This document shows, piece after piece, positions 35,558 through 46,200 of a DNA stretch of 64,000 nucleotides. Below the pieces are notes generated by a model. It had not been told where the DNA came from. It saw only the letters and a list, made by a program, of their open reading frames with translations, and ran no database searches. Positions within the stretch are counted from its first letter, which is position 1. Every line of letters starts with the position of its first letter. The stretch covers positions 2,403,890-2,467,889 of the forward strand of contig NZ_LR701459.1 of assembly GCF_902498825.1 (NCBI RefSeq). The letters are read 5' to 3'. Position numbers and translations under genes: made by a program. The stretch comes from Rhizobium sp. EC-SD404 (GTDB lineage Bacteria > Pseudomonadota > Alphaproteobacteria > Rhizobiales > Rhizobiaceae).

Positions 35558-37546
35558 TCAGACGGCGGACTGCTCGCGCTCCGCACGTCGCTTCAGGTCG
35601 GGCGGCGTTGCCTCGTCCTTCAGCACCGCAATCGCATCGGCAAGCGACATCGCCGTCTGATCCCGGCTTCCAAGCCGGCGGATGTTGACCGACCGATCTT
35701 CCGCTTCACGATTGCCGCACACCACGATCACCGGCACCTTGGTGACCGAATGCTCGCGGACCTTGTAGTTGATCTTCTCGTTGCGCGTATCGGTTTTGAC
35801 GACGAGACCGGCCGCTTTCAACTCGCGGGCAACCTCTTCGGCATAGTCGTTCGCATCCGACGTGATGCTCGCCACAACCACCTGCATCGGCGCGATCCAG
35901 AGCGGCATGTGCCCTGCAAAGTTCTCGATGAGAATGCCGAGAAACCGCTCCATCGAGCCGCAGATCGCGCGGTGGATCATCACCGGCTGGCGCTTCTCGC
36001 TGTCGCGATCGATGTAGAACGCACCGAACCGCTCCGGCAGGTTGAAGTCGACCTGCGTCGTGCCGCACTGCCATTCCCGGCCGATCGCGTCTTTCAGCGT
36101 GTACTCGAACTTCGGTCCGTAGAACGCTCCCTCGCCCGGCAGGATATCCGTTTTGATCCGGCCGCCGGACTGCGCTTCGATCGTTTTCAGCACCTCGGCC
36201 ATGACGCTTTCGGCACGGTCCCACAGCGCATCGTCGCCGACACGCTTTTCGGGACGGGTTGAAAGCTTCACCGTGATTTCGTCGAAGCCGAAATCGGCAT
36301 AGGTCGAGAGAATGAGCGCGTTGATGCGCAGGCATTCGGATGCCAGCTGCTCGTCGGTGCAGAAGACATGCGCGTCATCCTGCGTGAAGCCGCGAACACG
36401 CATCAAGCCGTGCAGCGAGCCCGACGGCTCGTAGCGATGCACATTGCCGAATTCGGCAAGCTTCACCGGCAGTTCGCGGTAGGACTTTAGGCCGTGCTTG
36501 AATATCTGCACGTGGCCTGGGCAGTTCATCGGCTTCAATGCGAAGACGCGCTCGTCCTCGGTCTCGTCGCCGGCGACCGTCACCTTGAACATGTTGTCGC
36601 GGTACCAGCCCCAGTGGCCGGATGTTTCCCAGAGCGACTTGTCGAGCACCTGCGGGGCGTTGACCTCTTCATACCCTTCGAGGTCGAGGCGGCGGCGCAT
36701 GTAGGAAACGAGCGACTGGAACATGCGCCAGCCCTTTGCGTGCCAGAACACGACGCCCGGACCCTCTTCCTGGAAATGGAAGAGATCCATTTCGCGTCCG
36801 AGCCGGCGGTGATCGCGCTTCTCGGCCTCTGCCAGCATGTGCAGATAAGCGTCGAGATCCTTCTGCTCCGCCCAGGCCGTGCCGTAGATGCGCGTCAGCA
36901 TGGGGTTGTTGCTGTCGCCGCGCCAATAGGCGCCGGCCACCTTCATCAGCTTGAAGGCGCCGCCGATCTGCCCGGTCGACGCCATATGCGGGCCGCGGCA
37001 GAGATCGAACCACTCGCCCTGGGCGTAGATCTTGAGGTCCTGACCTTCGGGGATCGCGTCGACCAGCTCGACCTTGTAGGCCTCGCCCTTGTCGGTAAAG
37101 ACCTGCTTGGCCTTTTCGCGCGACCAGATTTCCTTGGTGAACGCGTTGTTGCGCCCGATGATCTCGCGCATCTTCTTTTCGATGACGGGCAGATCGTCCG
37201 GCGTGAACGGCTCGGAGCGCGCAAAGTCGTAATAGAAGCCGTTCTCGATGACCGGGCCGATCGTCACTTGCGTGCCGGGCCAGAGCTCCTGCACCGCCTC
37301 GGCCATCACATGGGCCGCGTCATGGCGGATGAGTTCCAGAGCGCGCGGGTGCTCGCGCGTCACGATCTCGATGGCGCCGGTCTCCACCGGGTCGGACAGA
37401 TCGCGCAAATCACCGTCGATGGTGATCGCCACAGCCTTCTTGGCCAGCGACTTGGAGATGGATTCAGCCACCTCGCGGCCGGTGGTGCCGGCATCGAAAT
37501 TGCGGATCGAATTGTCGGGGAACGTCAGTGCAATGGCTTCGGCCAT
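35558..37546 (-). CDS. thrS: Threonine-tRNA ligase
   Basis: A 662-residue class II synthetase. The N-terminal TGS domain ([13 protein letters not shown]) is followed by the editing domain with [17 protein letters not shown]. The catalytic core has [12 protein letters not shown] with the zinc cysteine, [22 protein letters not shown] (motif 2), and [19 protein letters not shown] (motif 3). A C-terminal anticodon-binding domain ends the protein. The leader (37547-37779) carries a palindromic repeat and a hairpin motif shared with sufB. Confidence 0.96.
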   Translation of the reverse strand: MAEAIALTFPDNSIRNFDAGTTGREVAESISKSLAKKAVAITIDGDLRDLSDPVETGAIEIVTREHPRALELIRHDAAHVMAEAVQELWPGTQVTIGPVIENGFYYDFARSEPFTPDDLPVIEKKMREIIGRNNAFTKEIWSREKAKQVFTDKGEAYKVELVDAIPEGQDLKIYAQGEWFDLCRGPHMASTGQIGGAFKLMKVAGAYWRGDSNNPMLTRIYGTAWAEQKDLDAYLHMLAEAEKRDHRRLGREMDLFHFQEEGPGVVFWHAKGWRMFQSLVSYMRRRLDLEGYEEVNAPQVLDKSLWETSGHWGWYRDNMFKVTVAGDETEDERVFALKPMNCPGHVQIFKHGLKSYRELPVKLAEFGNVHRYEPSGSLHGLMRVRGFTQDDAHVFCTDEQLASECLRINALILSTYADFGFDEITVKLSTRPEKRVGDDALWDRAESVMAEVLKTIEAQSGGRIKTDILPGEGAFYGPKFEYTLKDAIGREWQCGTTQVDFNLPERFGAFYIDRDSEKRQPVMIHRAICGSMERFLGILIENFAGHMPLWIAPMQVVVASITSDANDYAEEVARELKAAGLVVKTDTRNEKINYKVREHSVTKVPVIVVCGNREAEDRSVNIRRLGSRDQTAMSLADAIAVLKDEATPPDLKRRAEREQSAV

Positions 37547-37570
37547 GTCGTCATCCTCTCATCCAGTCCC

Positions 37571-37601
37571 GCCAACGGTCGCGGGTGGTTGCCTGTCAAG
37601 C
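37571..37601 (-). promoter_or_regulatory. Hairpin leader before thrS with a motif shared with sufB
   Basis: The minus strand reads TTGACAGGCAACCACCCGC and then a small hairpin (CCCGC...GCGGG) about 25 bases before the thrS start. The TGACAGG-AACCACCCGC part matches the sufB leader at 20981-21012. TTGACA here could also be a -35 box. No T-box features are visible. Confidence 0.4.
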
Positions 37602-37610
37602 GCCGCTTTG

Positions 37611-37654
37611 GCGTTTCCAGGTGAAGCGGATACCGGTTCACCGTTCAGAAACGC
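37611..37654. repeat. 44-bp palindromic repeat, copy A
   Basis: An imperfect palindrome: GCGTTTC at one end and GAAACGC at the other, with GGTGAA / TTCACC inside. Copy B at 46357-46400 matches at 40 of 44 positions; weaker copies are at 24950 and 2705. Elements of this type are scattered in intergenic DNA of many rhizobia, from memory. The copy lies in the thrS leader. Confidence 0.75.
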
Positions 37655-37779
37655 CAACCAAATCAAGCGGCGCGCGGCCTCTTTAACGACTGGCATGAAG
37701 GACGTAAAGCCAGCAAACGCCAGCGCAGGCAGCGCTCGCCGCGAGAAATGGCTTTTAGGGGATGATGCAAACGAGGGCG

Positions 37780-37956
37780 TCAGCTCTTGTCGTCGGTCTC
37801 GGCGCCTGGACCGTTCTTCTTGATCGACTCGATTGCGTTCTTGGCGCTTGCCTTGGAGCTGTAACCTTCCGTCGAGAAGATCGTCTCGCCATTGTATTGG
37901 AACCGCGCACGGAACTCGCCTGCCTTGTCCTTGTAGATCTCGAACTTATGCGCCAT
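37780..37956 (-). CDS. DUF1508 (YegP-like) small protein
   Basis: A 58-residue protein of the DUF1508 fold, with the pattern MAHKFEIYKDKAGEFRARF...NGETIFSTEGYSSKASAKNAIE. YegP-like proteins have one or two such modules; this one has one. The start at 37956 follows GGGAGG. The biological role is not established. It stands between yidD and thrS on the same strand. Confidence 0.85.
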   Translation of the reverse strand: MAHKFEIYKDKAGEFRARFQYNGETIFSTEGYSSKASAKNAIESIKKNGPGAETDDKS

Positions 37957-38037
37957 GCCCACCCTCCCTTGGAGACCAGAAACTCAAGCGGTGAACATGA
38001 TGCCAGCCAATTTAGAAGCTGGCAATTCAGCACTTGC

Positions 38038-38340
38038 TCAATCAGCCTTTGGCGGTGGCACGGGGTCGAAGCCCCTGCTCCCAAAAGGTCCGCAGCTTGC
38101 AAGACGCTTCAACGCAAGCCAGCTGCCCTTAAACAGGCCATGGCGCGCCACTGCCTCGTAGGCATATTCCGAGCAGGTCGGTAGATGGCGACACGAATTT
38201 CCGACGAAGCCGGAAAGGGTCAGTTGATAAAGCCGGATCAGGCCGGTTCCAAGAAGGCGCGCCGGTGTGCGCGGCCAAGGGCCTTCATAATTGCGCGAGC
38301 GCCCCTGAGGGACCGCCTTATGCTCCTCGCTCTGACACAT
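38038..38340 (-). CDS. yidD: Membrane protein insertion efficiency factor YidD
   Basis: A 100-residue membrane-associated protein thought to help the YidC insertase. The hallmark is LIRLYQLTLSGFVGNSCRHLPTCS split over the family core, with three conserved cysteines (two in SCRHLPTCSEYA and one in RLASCGPFG). Outside this window yidD usually neighbours rnpA; here it is coupled to an IscU-like gene, its start codon overlapping that gene's stop. Confidence 0.93.
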   Translation of the reverse strand: MCQSEEHKAVPQGRSRNYEGPWPRTPARLLGTGLIRLYQLTLSGFVGNSCRHLPTCSEYAYEAVARHGLFKGSWLALKRLASCGPFGSRGFDPVPPPKAD

Positions 38341-38789
38341 CAGGCTGCAGCTTCGTCTGCCCGCTTCGCCTCGATCTGGCCAAGGGCGTCAACGACCGCG
38401 TCGAACGTCAAAAGCGTCGATGCGTGACGCGCCTTGTAGTCGCGGACAGGCTCCAGATACTTAAGATCCGCAAAACGCCCGGAAGGTGCAGGACCATTGT
38501 CCTTCAGCATCGCGCGCAACTCCGTCTGGCCGGCTCGCAATTCGTCTGCGGTGGCGCCGATGACATTGCGCGCCATGACGGACGACGATGCCTGTCCGAG
38601 CGCGCACGCCTTCACGTCATGGGCGAAATCGGTCACGATTCCGTCATCCATTTTCAGCCATACGGTGACCTTGGACCCGCAAAGCTTCGAATGCGCCATC
38701 GCGGTGGCGTCCGCGTCTTCGAGACGACCGAGGCGGGGAATGTTTCCAGCAAGTTCCAGGATCTTGCTGTTATAGACGTCGTCGATCAT
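38340..38789 (-). CDS. IscU/NifU-like iron-sulfur scaffold protein
   Basis: A 149-residue protein of the IscU/SufU scaffold family. Two of the usual cluster ligands are present: Cys37 in AHSKLCGSKVTVW and Cys62 in DVKACALGQASS. The third cysteine, normally near the C-terminus, is absent (the region reads ARHASTLLTFDA). The start at 38789 is preferred, with AGGTAGAG upstream. It lies outside the suf operon and overlaps yidD, so its role may differ from classic scaffolding. Confidence 0.85.
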   Translation of the reverse strand: MIDDVYNSKILELAGNIPRLGRLEDADATAMAHSKLCGSKVTVWLKMDDGIVTDFAHDVKACALGQASSSVMARNVIGATADELRAGQTELRAMLKDNGPAPSGRFADLKYLEPVRDYKARHASTLLTFDAVVDALGQIEAKRADEAAA

Positions 38790-39069
38790 CGCTCTACCTA
38801 TTACGCGTGCCCCGGTTGTGGCAGGCCCCATATTTCGGGGCATCGCCACTTTCTCTCACCGGGTTCGAACCTATATCGTATTTTGTGGCGCTTTTGACGG
38901 CTTTCAACGGCAAGAGGCGGCACAATTTGGAAAACCGTGCTGAAGGATTATTCCGAAAGCCCCGGAACCTGCCTGCAGGACCCCGTGTTCGGTACTCGGA
39001 CATTTCGGGCGCCGGCGATGGTCCGATAATAAAAAGGCACCGTAGAAGGTGAAAAAGCGGGAGTTCAAA

Positions 39070-39699
39070 ATGGACGCAGTTGTAAAATCCTTCCCCGGAA
39101 AAGATCAGGATGTAAAAGACGCCCGTCCCTCTCAGGCTGAAGTCGAGGCGGCAGTCCGCACTTTGCTTCTTTGGGTAGGAGACGATCCGGAACGGGAAGG
39201 ACTTGTCGATACGCCGAAGCGTGTCGCCAAGGCCTACAAGGATTTGTTCGGCGGCTATGACGAAGACCCTGAAGATGTTCTTGGCCGTACCTTCGAGGAG
39301 GTCGCCGGCTACGACGATATGGTCCTCATCCGCGACATTCCGTTCTTCTCGCATTGCGAGCACCACATGGTGCCAATCATCGGCAAGGCGCATGTCGCCT
39401 ATCTGCCCGATGGCAAGGTGCTCGGCCTGTCGAAGATCGCCCGCGTGATCGACATTTTCGCACGTCGCCTGCAGACCCAGGAAGCCATGACTGCACAGGT
39501 ATCGACCGCGATCGACGAAACGCTGCGCCCCCTCGGCGTCGCCGTCATGATCGAGGCCGAGCACATGTGCATGGCCATGCGCGGCATTCGCAAGCAGGGC
39601 TCGACAACCCTGACGACCACCTTTACCGGTCAGTTCAAGACCGACCCGCACCAGCAGGCCCGGTTTATGACCATGCTGCGGAGCAACGAGGGTCGCTGA
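39070..39699 (+). CDS. folE: GTP cyclohydrolase I (FolE, type IA)
   Basis: A 209-residue enzyme that converts GTP to 7,8-dihydroneopterin triphosphate, the first step of folate synthesis. The zinc motif HCEHHMVP is near residue 95, then [19 protein letters not shown] and the second zinc cysteine in [12 protein letters not shown]. The ATG at 39070 after GGGAG is preferred over a GTG at 39049. hisI follows after 31 bp on the same strand. Confidence 0.96.
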   Translation: MDAVVKSFPGKDQDVKDARPSQAEVEAAVRTLLLWVGDDPEREGLVDTPKRVAKAYKDLFGGYDEDPEDVLGRTFEEVAGYDDMVLIRDIPFFSHCEHHMVPIIGKAHVAYLPDGKVLGLSKIARVIDIFARRLQTQEAMTAQVSTAIDETLRPLGVAVMIEAEHMCMAMRGIRKQGSTTLTTTFTGQFKTDPHQQARFMTMLRSNEGR

Positions 39700-39730
39700 C
39701 CTCCGGGGCTCCGGCTTCCGGAGCTTTCCA

Positions 39731-40180
39731 ATGACGACTGCATTTGCAGCACCCGCCGGCAAGGCCGAGCTCGAAGAAGGCTCGGCTTTGACACCCCGTT
39801 TCTCAGCGGATGGACTTGTGACCGCCGTCGTGACCGACAGTCGCGACGGCGTTTTGCTGATGGTCGCGCACATGAACGCTGAAACTTTGGCGCTTACCCT
39901 CGAGACGGGCATAGCGCACTATTACAGCCGCTCCCGCCGCGCGATCTGGAAGAAGGGCGAAAGCTCGGGCAATCTTCAGCGCGTCACCGAGATCCGCGTC
40001 GACTGCGACCAGGACGCCATCTGGCTCATGGTCGATGTCGATGGCCACGGTGCTACCTGCCACACGGGGCGTCGCTCATGCTTCTATCGAAAGGTGGAAA
40101 CGGACGCCGACGGCAACCAGCGCTTGGTCACCGATGCCGCAGCGCCACTTTTTGATCCGACGATGGTCTATGAGAAATAG
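39731..40180 (+). CDS. hisI: Phosphoribosyl-AMP cyclohydrolase
   Basis: A 149-residue single-domain HisI, which opens the adenine ring of phosphoribosyl-AMP in histidine synthesis. Metal ligands are in [16 protein letters not shown] and [13 protein letters not shown], and the segment [20 protein letters not shown] is fully conserved. There is no HisE fusion. It is co-directional with folE, a pairing I recall from other rhizobia. Confidence 0.95.
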   Translation: MTTAFAAPAGKAELEEGSALTPRFSADGLVTAVVTDSRDGVLLMVAHMNAETLALTLETGIAHYYSRSRRAIWKKGESSGNLQRVTEIRVDCDQDAIWLMVDVDGHGATCHTGRRSCFYRKVETDADGNQRLVTDAAAPLFDPTMVYEK

Positions 40181-40265
40181 ACGGCATTCGCGCTATTTTC
40201 ACCAAACCGAAACCATGTTCGCGGGATGATGTAACCGGGACGGAGCGTGTCGGGGAGTGAGACGC

Positions 40266-41285
40266 ATGATGAACTGGTCGGGCAGACGAAGTGGTGGCGA
40301 AATCGTCCATGATGCGCCTGACCGGGATTTCTCAGATCCTCAACTGACGACAGCACCCCCATTGATCCCACCCCAGATACCCGCACCCGATCAGAAACGC
40401 GCGCCGATCGCCCTTGCGCTGGGCGGTGGTGCGGCGCGCGGCTGGGCCCATATCGGCGTGCTTCGGGCGCTCGACGAGGCCGGCATCGAGATCGGCATGA
40501 TCGCGGGCACCTCGATCGGCGCGCTGGTCGGTGGCTGCTATCTCGCCGGCAAGCTCGATGAGCTCGAAGCCTTTGCACGCAGCCTGACCATGCGGCGCAT
40601 TGCGGGGCTGCTGGATTTCACGATACGCGGCGGCGGCCTCTTCGGCGGCATGCGGCTCAACAACCGCATGAACGAGCATCTCGAAGGCATCAACATCCAG
40701 GATCTCGACCGGCCTTTCGTTGCCATCGCCACCGAGGTAACGACAGGCCACGAAGTCTGGATCACGCGCGGCTCGCTCGTCACGGCCATCCGTGCGTCTT
40801 ACGCGCTGCCCGGGATCTTCGAGCCGGTGAAATGCAATGGCCGCACGCTGGTCGATGGCGCGCTCGTCAATCCGGTGCCGGTGTCTATCTGCCGCGCCTA
40901 CGAGGAGCCCTTGGTCGTCGCGGTCAACCTGCACTACGATCTTTACGGTCGCTCCGCAGTCATCAAGCACAGCGCCTCGGCGCCCTCGCCCGACGAAGTG
41001 ACCCTCAGCCGCCGCCAGACCGAAAGCCGCACGACGTTCACGGACCGCGCCGAGCGCCGTTTCGGCATGACCGGCGTCATGGTGGAAGCCTACAACATCA
41101 TCCAGGATCGCATCTCGCGCGCGCGCCTTGCCGGCGATCCGCCGGACCTCTCCATCCTGCCGAAGCTGTCAGATATCGGCCTGTCGGAATTCCATCGCGC
41201 CGACGAGGCGATCGCGCGCGGCTACGAGGATGCCCGGGCGCATATTCGCGAGATCGATCGACTCCAGCGCGTGCTCGTGCGCTAG
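40266..41285 (+). CDS. Patatin-like phospholipase (RssA-type)
   Basis: A protein of about 339 residues with a patatin domain, a lipid acyl hydrolase with a Ser-Asp dyad. Motifs are LGGGAARGWAHIGVLRALDE (oxyanion glycines), GTSIGALVGG (Gly-x-Ser-x-Gly nucleophile) and LVDGALVNPVP (Asp-Gly). The ATG at 40266 follows GGGGAG; a GTG at 40257 is upstream. Its stop overlaps the 3' end of the TetR gene by 4 bp. Confidence 0.9.
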   Translation: MMNWSGRRSGGEIVHDAPDRDFSDPQLTTAPPLIPPQIPAPDQKRAPIALALGGGAARGWAHIGVLRALDEAGIEIGMIAGTSIGALVGGCYLAGKLDELEAFARSLTMRRIAGLLDFTIRGGGLFGGMRLNNRMNEHLEGINIQDLDRPFVAIATEVTTGHEVWITRGSLVTAIRASYALPGIFEPVKCNGRTLVDGALVNPVPVSICRAYEEPLVVAVNLHYDLYGRSAVIKHSASAPSPDEVTLSRRQTESRTTFTDRAERRFGMTGVMVEAYNIIQDRISRARLAGDPPDLSILPKLSDIGLSEFHRADEAIARGYEDARAHIREIDRLQRVLVR

Positions 41286-41881
41286 CGAGACGCTTCGACG
41301 ACAGCTTTCGTAGGCGCCAGCGGCGCTTCAAGCCCGAGCTCGCGCGCCACCATTTGCACCATCCGGAGCAACAACCGCCGGCTATCTTCCACCGAGAAGG
41401 CGTCGACCTCGAACAGTTGCAGACATCGCAGACCCTCGATCGTGAGATAGGCGAGATGGGCAAGGTCCGGATCGTCCGACTCCGCCTTAAGGCGCGCCAC
41501 GAGTTCCCGTTGATAAAGCCGCATCGGCTCGATGAAGCTCGGGTCTTCGGCGATTGCCGCCAGAACGCCGCTCGCCGGCTTTTGCTTGGTGCCACATTCC
41601 TCGAGAAAGGTGTCGACGACGGCAAGAGAGAGCGCGTTCGGTTTGCCGCGGTGACGCATCTGGGCAGTTTCGAGCGCTTGGCGATGCTGGGAGATGTGCA
41701 TCTCGACCAGCGCCTCCATCAACTTCGCCTTCGTCGGGAAGTTGTAGAGAAGCCCCCCTTTCGATAGCCCTGCCCGATGGGCTACGGCGTCCAGCGAAAG
41801 ATTGCCGGGACCGACGTCGCGGGCAAGTTCGTTGGCGGCTTCCAAAATGCGTTGTCTTGAATTCCGGGTGATGATGCGCAT
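41282..41881 (-). CDS. TetR/AcrR family transcriptional regulator
   Basis: A 199-residue regulator. The N-terminal helix-turn-helix reads NSRQRILEAANELARDVGP, then LSLDAVAHRAGLSKGGLLYNFPTKAKLM, the TetR consensus. The C-terminal half is the ligand-binding helical domain. It is divergent from an RND efflux pair, so it most likely represses that pump until an inducer binds. A palindrome next to a TTGACA box lies in the gap between them. A TTG at 41887 is an alternative start. Confidence 0.9.
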   Translation of the reverse strand: MRIITRNSRQRILEAANELARDVGPGNLSLDAVAHRAGLSKGGLLYNFPTKAKLMEALVEMHISQHRQALETAQMRHRGKPNALSLAVVDTFLEECGTKQKPASGVLAAIAEDPSFIEPMRLYQRELVARLKAESDDPDLAHLAYLTIEGLRCLQLFEVDAFSVEDSRRLLLRMVQMVARELGLEAPLAPTKAVVEASR

Positions 41882-41918
41882 CTCCAAAAGATATCGTGCA
41901 GAGGCTGCCTATCACGGC

Positions 41919-41941
41919 TTGACAATACCGTCCAGCCGGTA
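41919..41941 (+). promoter_or_regulatory. Candidate efflux promoter with TetR operator
   Basis: A perfect -35-like TTGACA (41919-41924) is followed at once by the inverted repeat TACCG-TCCAGC-CGGTA (41926-41941). The palindrome would sit between the -35 and -10 elements, the usual place for a TetR-type operator. The -10 element is unclear (TACAGT at 41940 is the best fit). Confidence 0.5.
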
Positions 41942-42040
41942 CAGTTAAGCACAACATAAGACATAGTGCGGTGCAGCATTCATTTTGCGCGCCGCTTTTT
42001 CCGTGAATTTCAGCGACCCCGCCCCGGAGCATTTCGAGCC

Positions 42041-43252
42041 ATGATAAAAAGATTCCTGATCGCCTTCGTCTTGCTCGCGGTGGTCTGCGGCGGCTTGGTC
42101 TATTTCAACATCTTCCGCAATCAGGCGATCGAAGACTTCTTCGCCACGATGCAGCAGCCTGCTTTGCCTGTGCAGACTGTCACGGCTGAGCCGGCCATCT
42201 GGCAGCCCGGCATCGAGGCGATCGGCACGGTCAGCGCGGTTCGCGGCGTCGACCTTGCCGTCGAAGCCGGCGGTGTGGTGCGCGAAGTGAACTTCACGTC
42301 CAACGATGCGATCGAGGAAGGCGCTCTGCTCGTGCAGATCGACGATCAGATCGAACAGTCGAACCTGATCGCTGCACGCGCAAACCTGACCTTGGCCGAG
42401 CAGACACTCGCCCGCGCCCAGCAGCTGCGCACGCGTGGCGTCAGCGCCGAGTCGAGCCTTGAGGAAGCGGAAGCGAACTCCCAGGCCGCACAGTCCGAGA
42501 TCGCCTCGCTGAACGCGACCCTCAGCCAGAAAGCGCTGGAAGCACCCTTCTCGGGCACGATCGGCATTCCGCAGGTGGAAGCTGGGCAATACGTCACGAC
42601 CGGCACCGTCGTTGCTACTTTGCAGGACCTGTCGCGCATGCGGGTGGACTTCTCGGTTCCCGAGCAGCAACGCAGTCAGCTGGAGATCGGCCAGACCATT
42701 CGCGTCGGCACCGAGAACGGAACGTTCGACTATAACGGCACGATCGTCGGCATCGAGCCGCGCATCAATCCGGCTACACGCCTGGTCTCGATACGCGCCG
42801 AAGTCGACAACGCCGAAGAAGCCCTCAATCCCGGCCAGTTCGCGCGCGTCCGTGTCGAACTTCCCGAAGAGCCCGATGTCATTGCCTTGCCACAGACCGC
42901 GATCATCTCCAGTCTCTATGGCGACTACGTTTATGTCGTCCGCCCTGCCTCTGAAGAGCAGCAGGCGGCAGCTGAACAAGCCGCAGAGCAGGCGGAAGAA
43001 ATGCCGGAAGCCGCACCTGCCGCTGCGCCGGCCGAAGATGCTGGCGAGGCCATGGAGGCGCGCCAGATCTTCGTGACCACCGGCCGCCGCAACGGCAATC
43101 TCGTCGAGGTGGCCGAAGGACTGTCGGCCGGCGACATCGTCGTTTCTGCCGGTCAGAACCGCCTCTCCAACGGCGCCCTCGTCACGATCGACGAGAGCGA
43201 AAGCCCCTTGAACAGCAGCAACCCGCAGACAGCCGAGCAGGTGGCGCAATGA
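42041..43252 (+). CDS. RND efflux periplasmic adaptor (membrane fusion protein)
   Basis: A 403-residue adaptor that links an inner-membrane RND pump to an outer-membrane channel. An N-terminal anchor (FLIAFVLLAVVCGGLVYFNIF) is followed by the lipoyl half-motifs GTVSAVRGVDLAVEAGG and ALEAPFSGTIGIPQVEAGQY around a short hairpin, then beta-barrel and membrane-proximal domains. Residues about 305-345 are an Ala/Glu/Pro-rich insertion in the membrane-proximal domain. The frame is open to 41966 but ATG 42041 gives a normal anchor. Its stop overlaps the pump start by 4 bp. Confidence 0.92.
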   Translation: MIKRFLIAFVLLAVVCGGLVYFNIFRNQAIEDFFATMQQPALPVQTVTAEPAIWQPGIEAIGTVSAVRGVDLAVEAGGVVREVNFTSNDAIEEGALLVQIDDQIEQSNLIAARANLTLAEQTLARAQQLRTRGVSAESSLEEAEANSQAAQSEIASLNATLSQKALEAPFSGTIGIPQVEAGQYVTTGTVVATLQDLSRMRVDFSVPEQQRSQLEIGQTIRVGTENGTFDYNGTIVGIEPRINPATRLVSIRAEVDNAEEALNPGQFARVRVELPEEPDVIALPQTAIISSLYGDYVYVVRPASEEQQAAAEQAAEQAEEMPEAAPAAAPAEDAGEAMEARQIFVTTGRRNGNLVEVAEGLSAGDIVVSAGQNRLSNGALVTIDESESPLNSSNPQTAEQVAQ

Positions 43253-46200
43253 ATATCTCCAACACCTTCATTCAGCGCCCGGTTCTTTCCACAGTCCTCG
43301 GCGCGCTGATCCTCCTGCTCGGATTTCAGGGGCTCTTCAGCCTTTCGGTGCGCCAGTACCCGGAAGTCGAGGAAACCGTAGTTACCATCAACACGGTCTA
43401 TCCCGGCGCCAATGCCGACCTGATCCAGGGCTTCATCACCGCCCCGATCGCGGCTGCCGTGTCGACAACGGAAAACATCGATTACGTCACCTCCCAGAGC
43501 CGCCCCTCCAGCAGCACCGTCACCGTGCAGATGGAACTCGGCGCCGATCCAGACATCGCGCTCACCGAAGTCATGTCGAAGGTCCAGCAGGTGCGCGGCC
43601 AGCTGCCGTCGCAATCCGAAGACCCGATCATCACCAAGGGCACCGGCCAGCAATTCGCGATCATGTATCTGGCGGTTCAAAACCCCAACATGAGCGCCGA
43701 ACAGCTCACCGAATATCTGGAGCGCGTGGTCCGCCCCCGGATGTCGACCATCGAGGGCGTAGCCGAAATCCAGATTCTCGGAGCGGCCAACTACGCCATG
43801 CGCGTCTGGATCGATCCGATCCGGCTCGCGGCGCGCGGGGTGACTGCATCGGAAGTCACGCAGGCCATCAATGCCTCCAACTTCCTGTCGGCGCCCGGCC
43901 GTACCGAAAACGAATACGTCGCCCAGGCGATCACGCTGCAGTCGACCCTCCAGACGCCGGAAGCCTTCGGGCAACTGCCGATCACCTCCGACGGTGACAA
44001 TGTCGTGCGCCTTGCCGACGTCGCGGAGGTGGAGCTTGCTGCCGAAAGCGACGACACCATCGTCAACTTCAATGGTGAGCCCGGCATCTTTATCGGCGTC
44101 TTCCCGACGCCGTCGGCAAACCCGCTCGATACGGCCGATGCCGTCATCGGCGAGCTTCCGGCCATCGCCGACACCCTGCCTGACGGCATGACCGTGGAGA
44201 TGGTCTACAACGCCACCGAAACCATCAGTGCCTCGATTGAGGAAGTGTTCGTCACCATCGCGGAAGCCGTGGTGATCGTTATCGTCGTCATCTTGCTCTT
44301 CCTCGGGTCGTTCCGCTCGACGCTCATGCCGATCGTCACCATCCCGCTGTCCCTCATCGGGGTTTGCTTCTTCCTGATGGCACTCGGCTACTCGATCAAC
44401 CTTCTGTCGCTGCTCGCCATGGTGCTCGCCATCGGCCTCGTGGTCGACGACGCCATCATCGTTGTCGAGAACATCCATCGCCACATCGAAGAAGGCATGG
44501 ATCCGATGGAGGCCTCCAAGAAGAGCATGGAGGAGATCTCGCTCGCCATCGTTGCCATGACGATCACGCTTGCGGCGGTGTTCGCACCGATCGGCTTCAC
44601 CGGCGGCCTCACCGGTTCTCTTTTCCGAGAATTTGCGTTCACGCTTGCCGGCGCGGTCATCATCTCGGGCCTCGTGGCGTTGACCATTACGCCGATGATG
44701 AGCGCCCGCGTTCTCAAGGCCGGCAATCACAGCCGTTTCCAGAAAGCCGTCGACCGCACATTCGAGCGGCTCGCGAACTGGTATGAGCGCATGGTGTCGG
44801 GCTCGCTCAACTACCGTCCCGTGACGATGATGATCGCGCTCAGCCTCATGGCGCTGACCGGCTATCTCTTCTTGCAGACGTCGAGCGAACTGGCTCCGGA
44901 AGAAGACGAAGGTGCACTCTTCTCGCTGGTTACGGCGCCACGCTACGCCACGAGCGAGTACACCAGCGCTTTTGTCGATCAGCTCGCCGACAATACGAGC
45001 GACATCGAGGAAGTGCGCGCGCAGTTCTCGATCGTCGGCATGGGTGGCCAGACCAATTCGGCCTTCGCCGTTTGGGCGTTGGACGACTGGGGCGATCGCG
45101 AACGCTCCCAGGCGGAGATCCAGCAGGATATCCAGGGCCGCATCGCGCCCGTCAACGGCGTCGAAGCCCTCGTCTTCGCACCGCCGTCCCTCCCCGGTGC
45201 GGGCGGTGGCCTTCCGATCTCCATGGTCATCCAGTCGACCGGCGAATCGAGTCAGGTCTTCGAGGTCGCCGAACAAATCCGCCAGGAGGCCCAGGCCTCC
45301 GGTCAGTTCATCGTGGTGCAGAACTCGCTGTCCTATGACAGCCCGCAGATCACCATGACGATCGACCGCGATCGTGCGGCAGCGCTCAACGTGCCCATCA
45401 GCGACATCGGCAACACATTGAATGTCCTTGTCGGCGGTGGCGCGGTCGCGCAGTTCGACCGTGATTCCAACAGCTACGACATCATCACCCAGGTGCCGGA
45501 GGAGTATCGCAACAATCCTCAGGCGCTGACGGATTTCTTCATCCGCTCGACGACGGGTACGATGATCCCGCTATCGTCGGTCGTCAGCGTCGAGACCGGC
45601 GCCGCGCCTGCATCGATCGAACAGTTCAATCAGTTGAACGCCGCGACGATATCGGCCCTGCCCCTCCCTGGCGTGACGACCGGCGACGGACTGCAGACGA
45701 TCGTCGACATCGCGCAGCCCATCTTGCCGGACAGTTTCTTCCTGGAATATTCCGGCCAGTCGCGCCTCGAAATCGAGCAAGGCAACACGATCCTGATCGC
45801 CTTCGCGCTCGCAATCGTGGTGATCTACCTCGTGCTCGCGGCGCAGTTCGAAAGCTTCCGAGATCCGTTCATCATCATGATGTCGGTGCCGCTCTCGATC
45901 TTCGGCGCGATCCTGCCGCTCAATCTCGGACTTGGGACGATCAACATCTACACCCAGGTCGGGTTGATCACGCTGATCGGCATCATCACCAAGCATGGCA
46001 TTTTGTTGGTGGAGTTCGCCAATCAGCGCCGTGAGGAAGGCTTCACCATCCGCGAGGCGATCGTGGAGTCGGCCAAGGTCCGCCTGCGCCCGATCCTGAT
46101 GACGACGGCCGCGCTCGCGCTCGCCGTGGTTCCGTTGATCATTGCAGCCGGTGCAGGCGCCGCAGCGCGCCAGGCCATGGGCATCGTGATCTTCTCGGGC

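Noticed and set aside
38794..39912. 372-residue minus-strand frame across folE and its promoter
   Set aside because: folE is certain; the minus-strand frame has no ribosome site and no domain, and runs through the folE promoter.
43153..45276. 707-residue open frame antisense to the RND pump and adaptor
   Set aside because: It lies opposite a clear RND pump gene; its composition (His/Asp/Arg/Gly-rich) is what the GC-rich codons of the real gene give on the other strand. No ribosome site or domain was seen.
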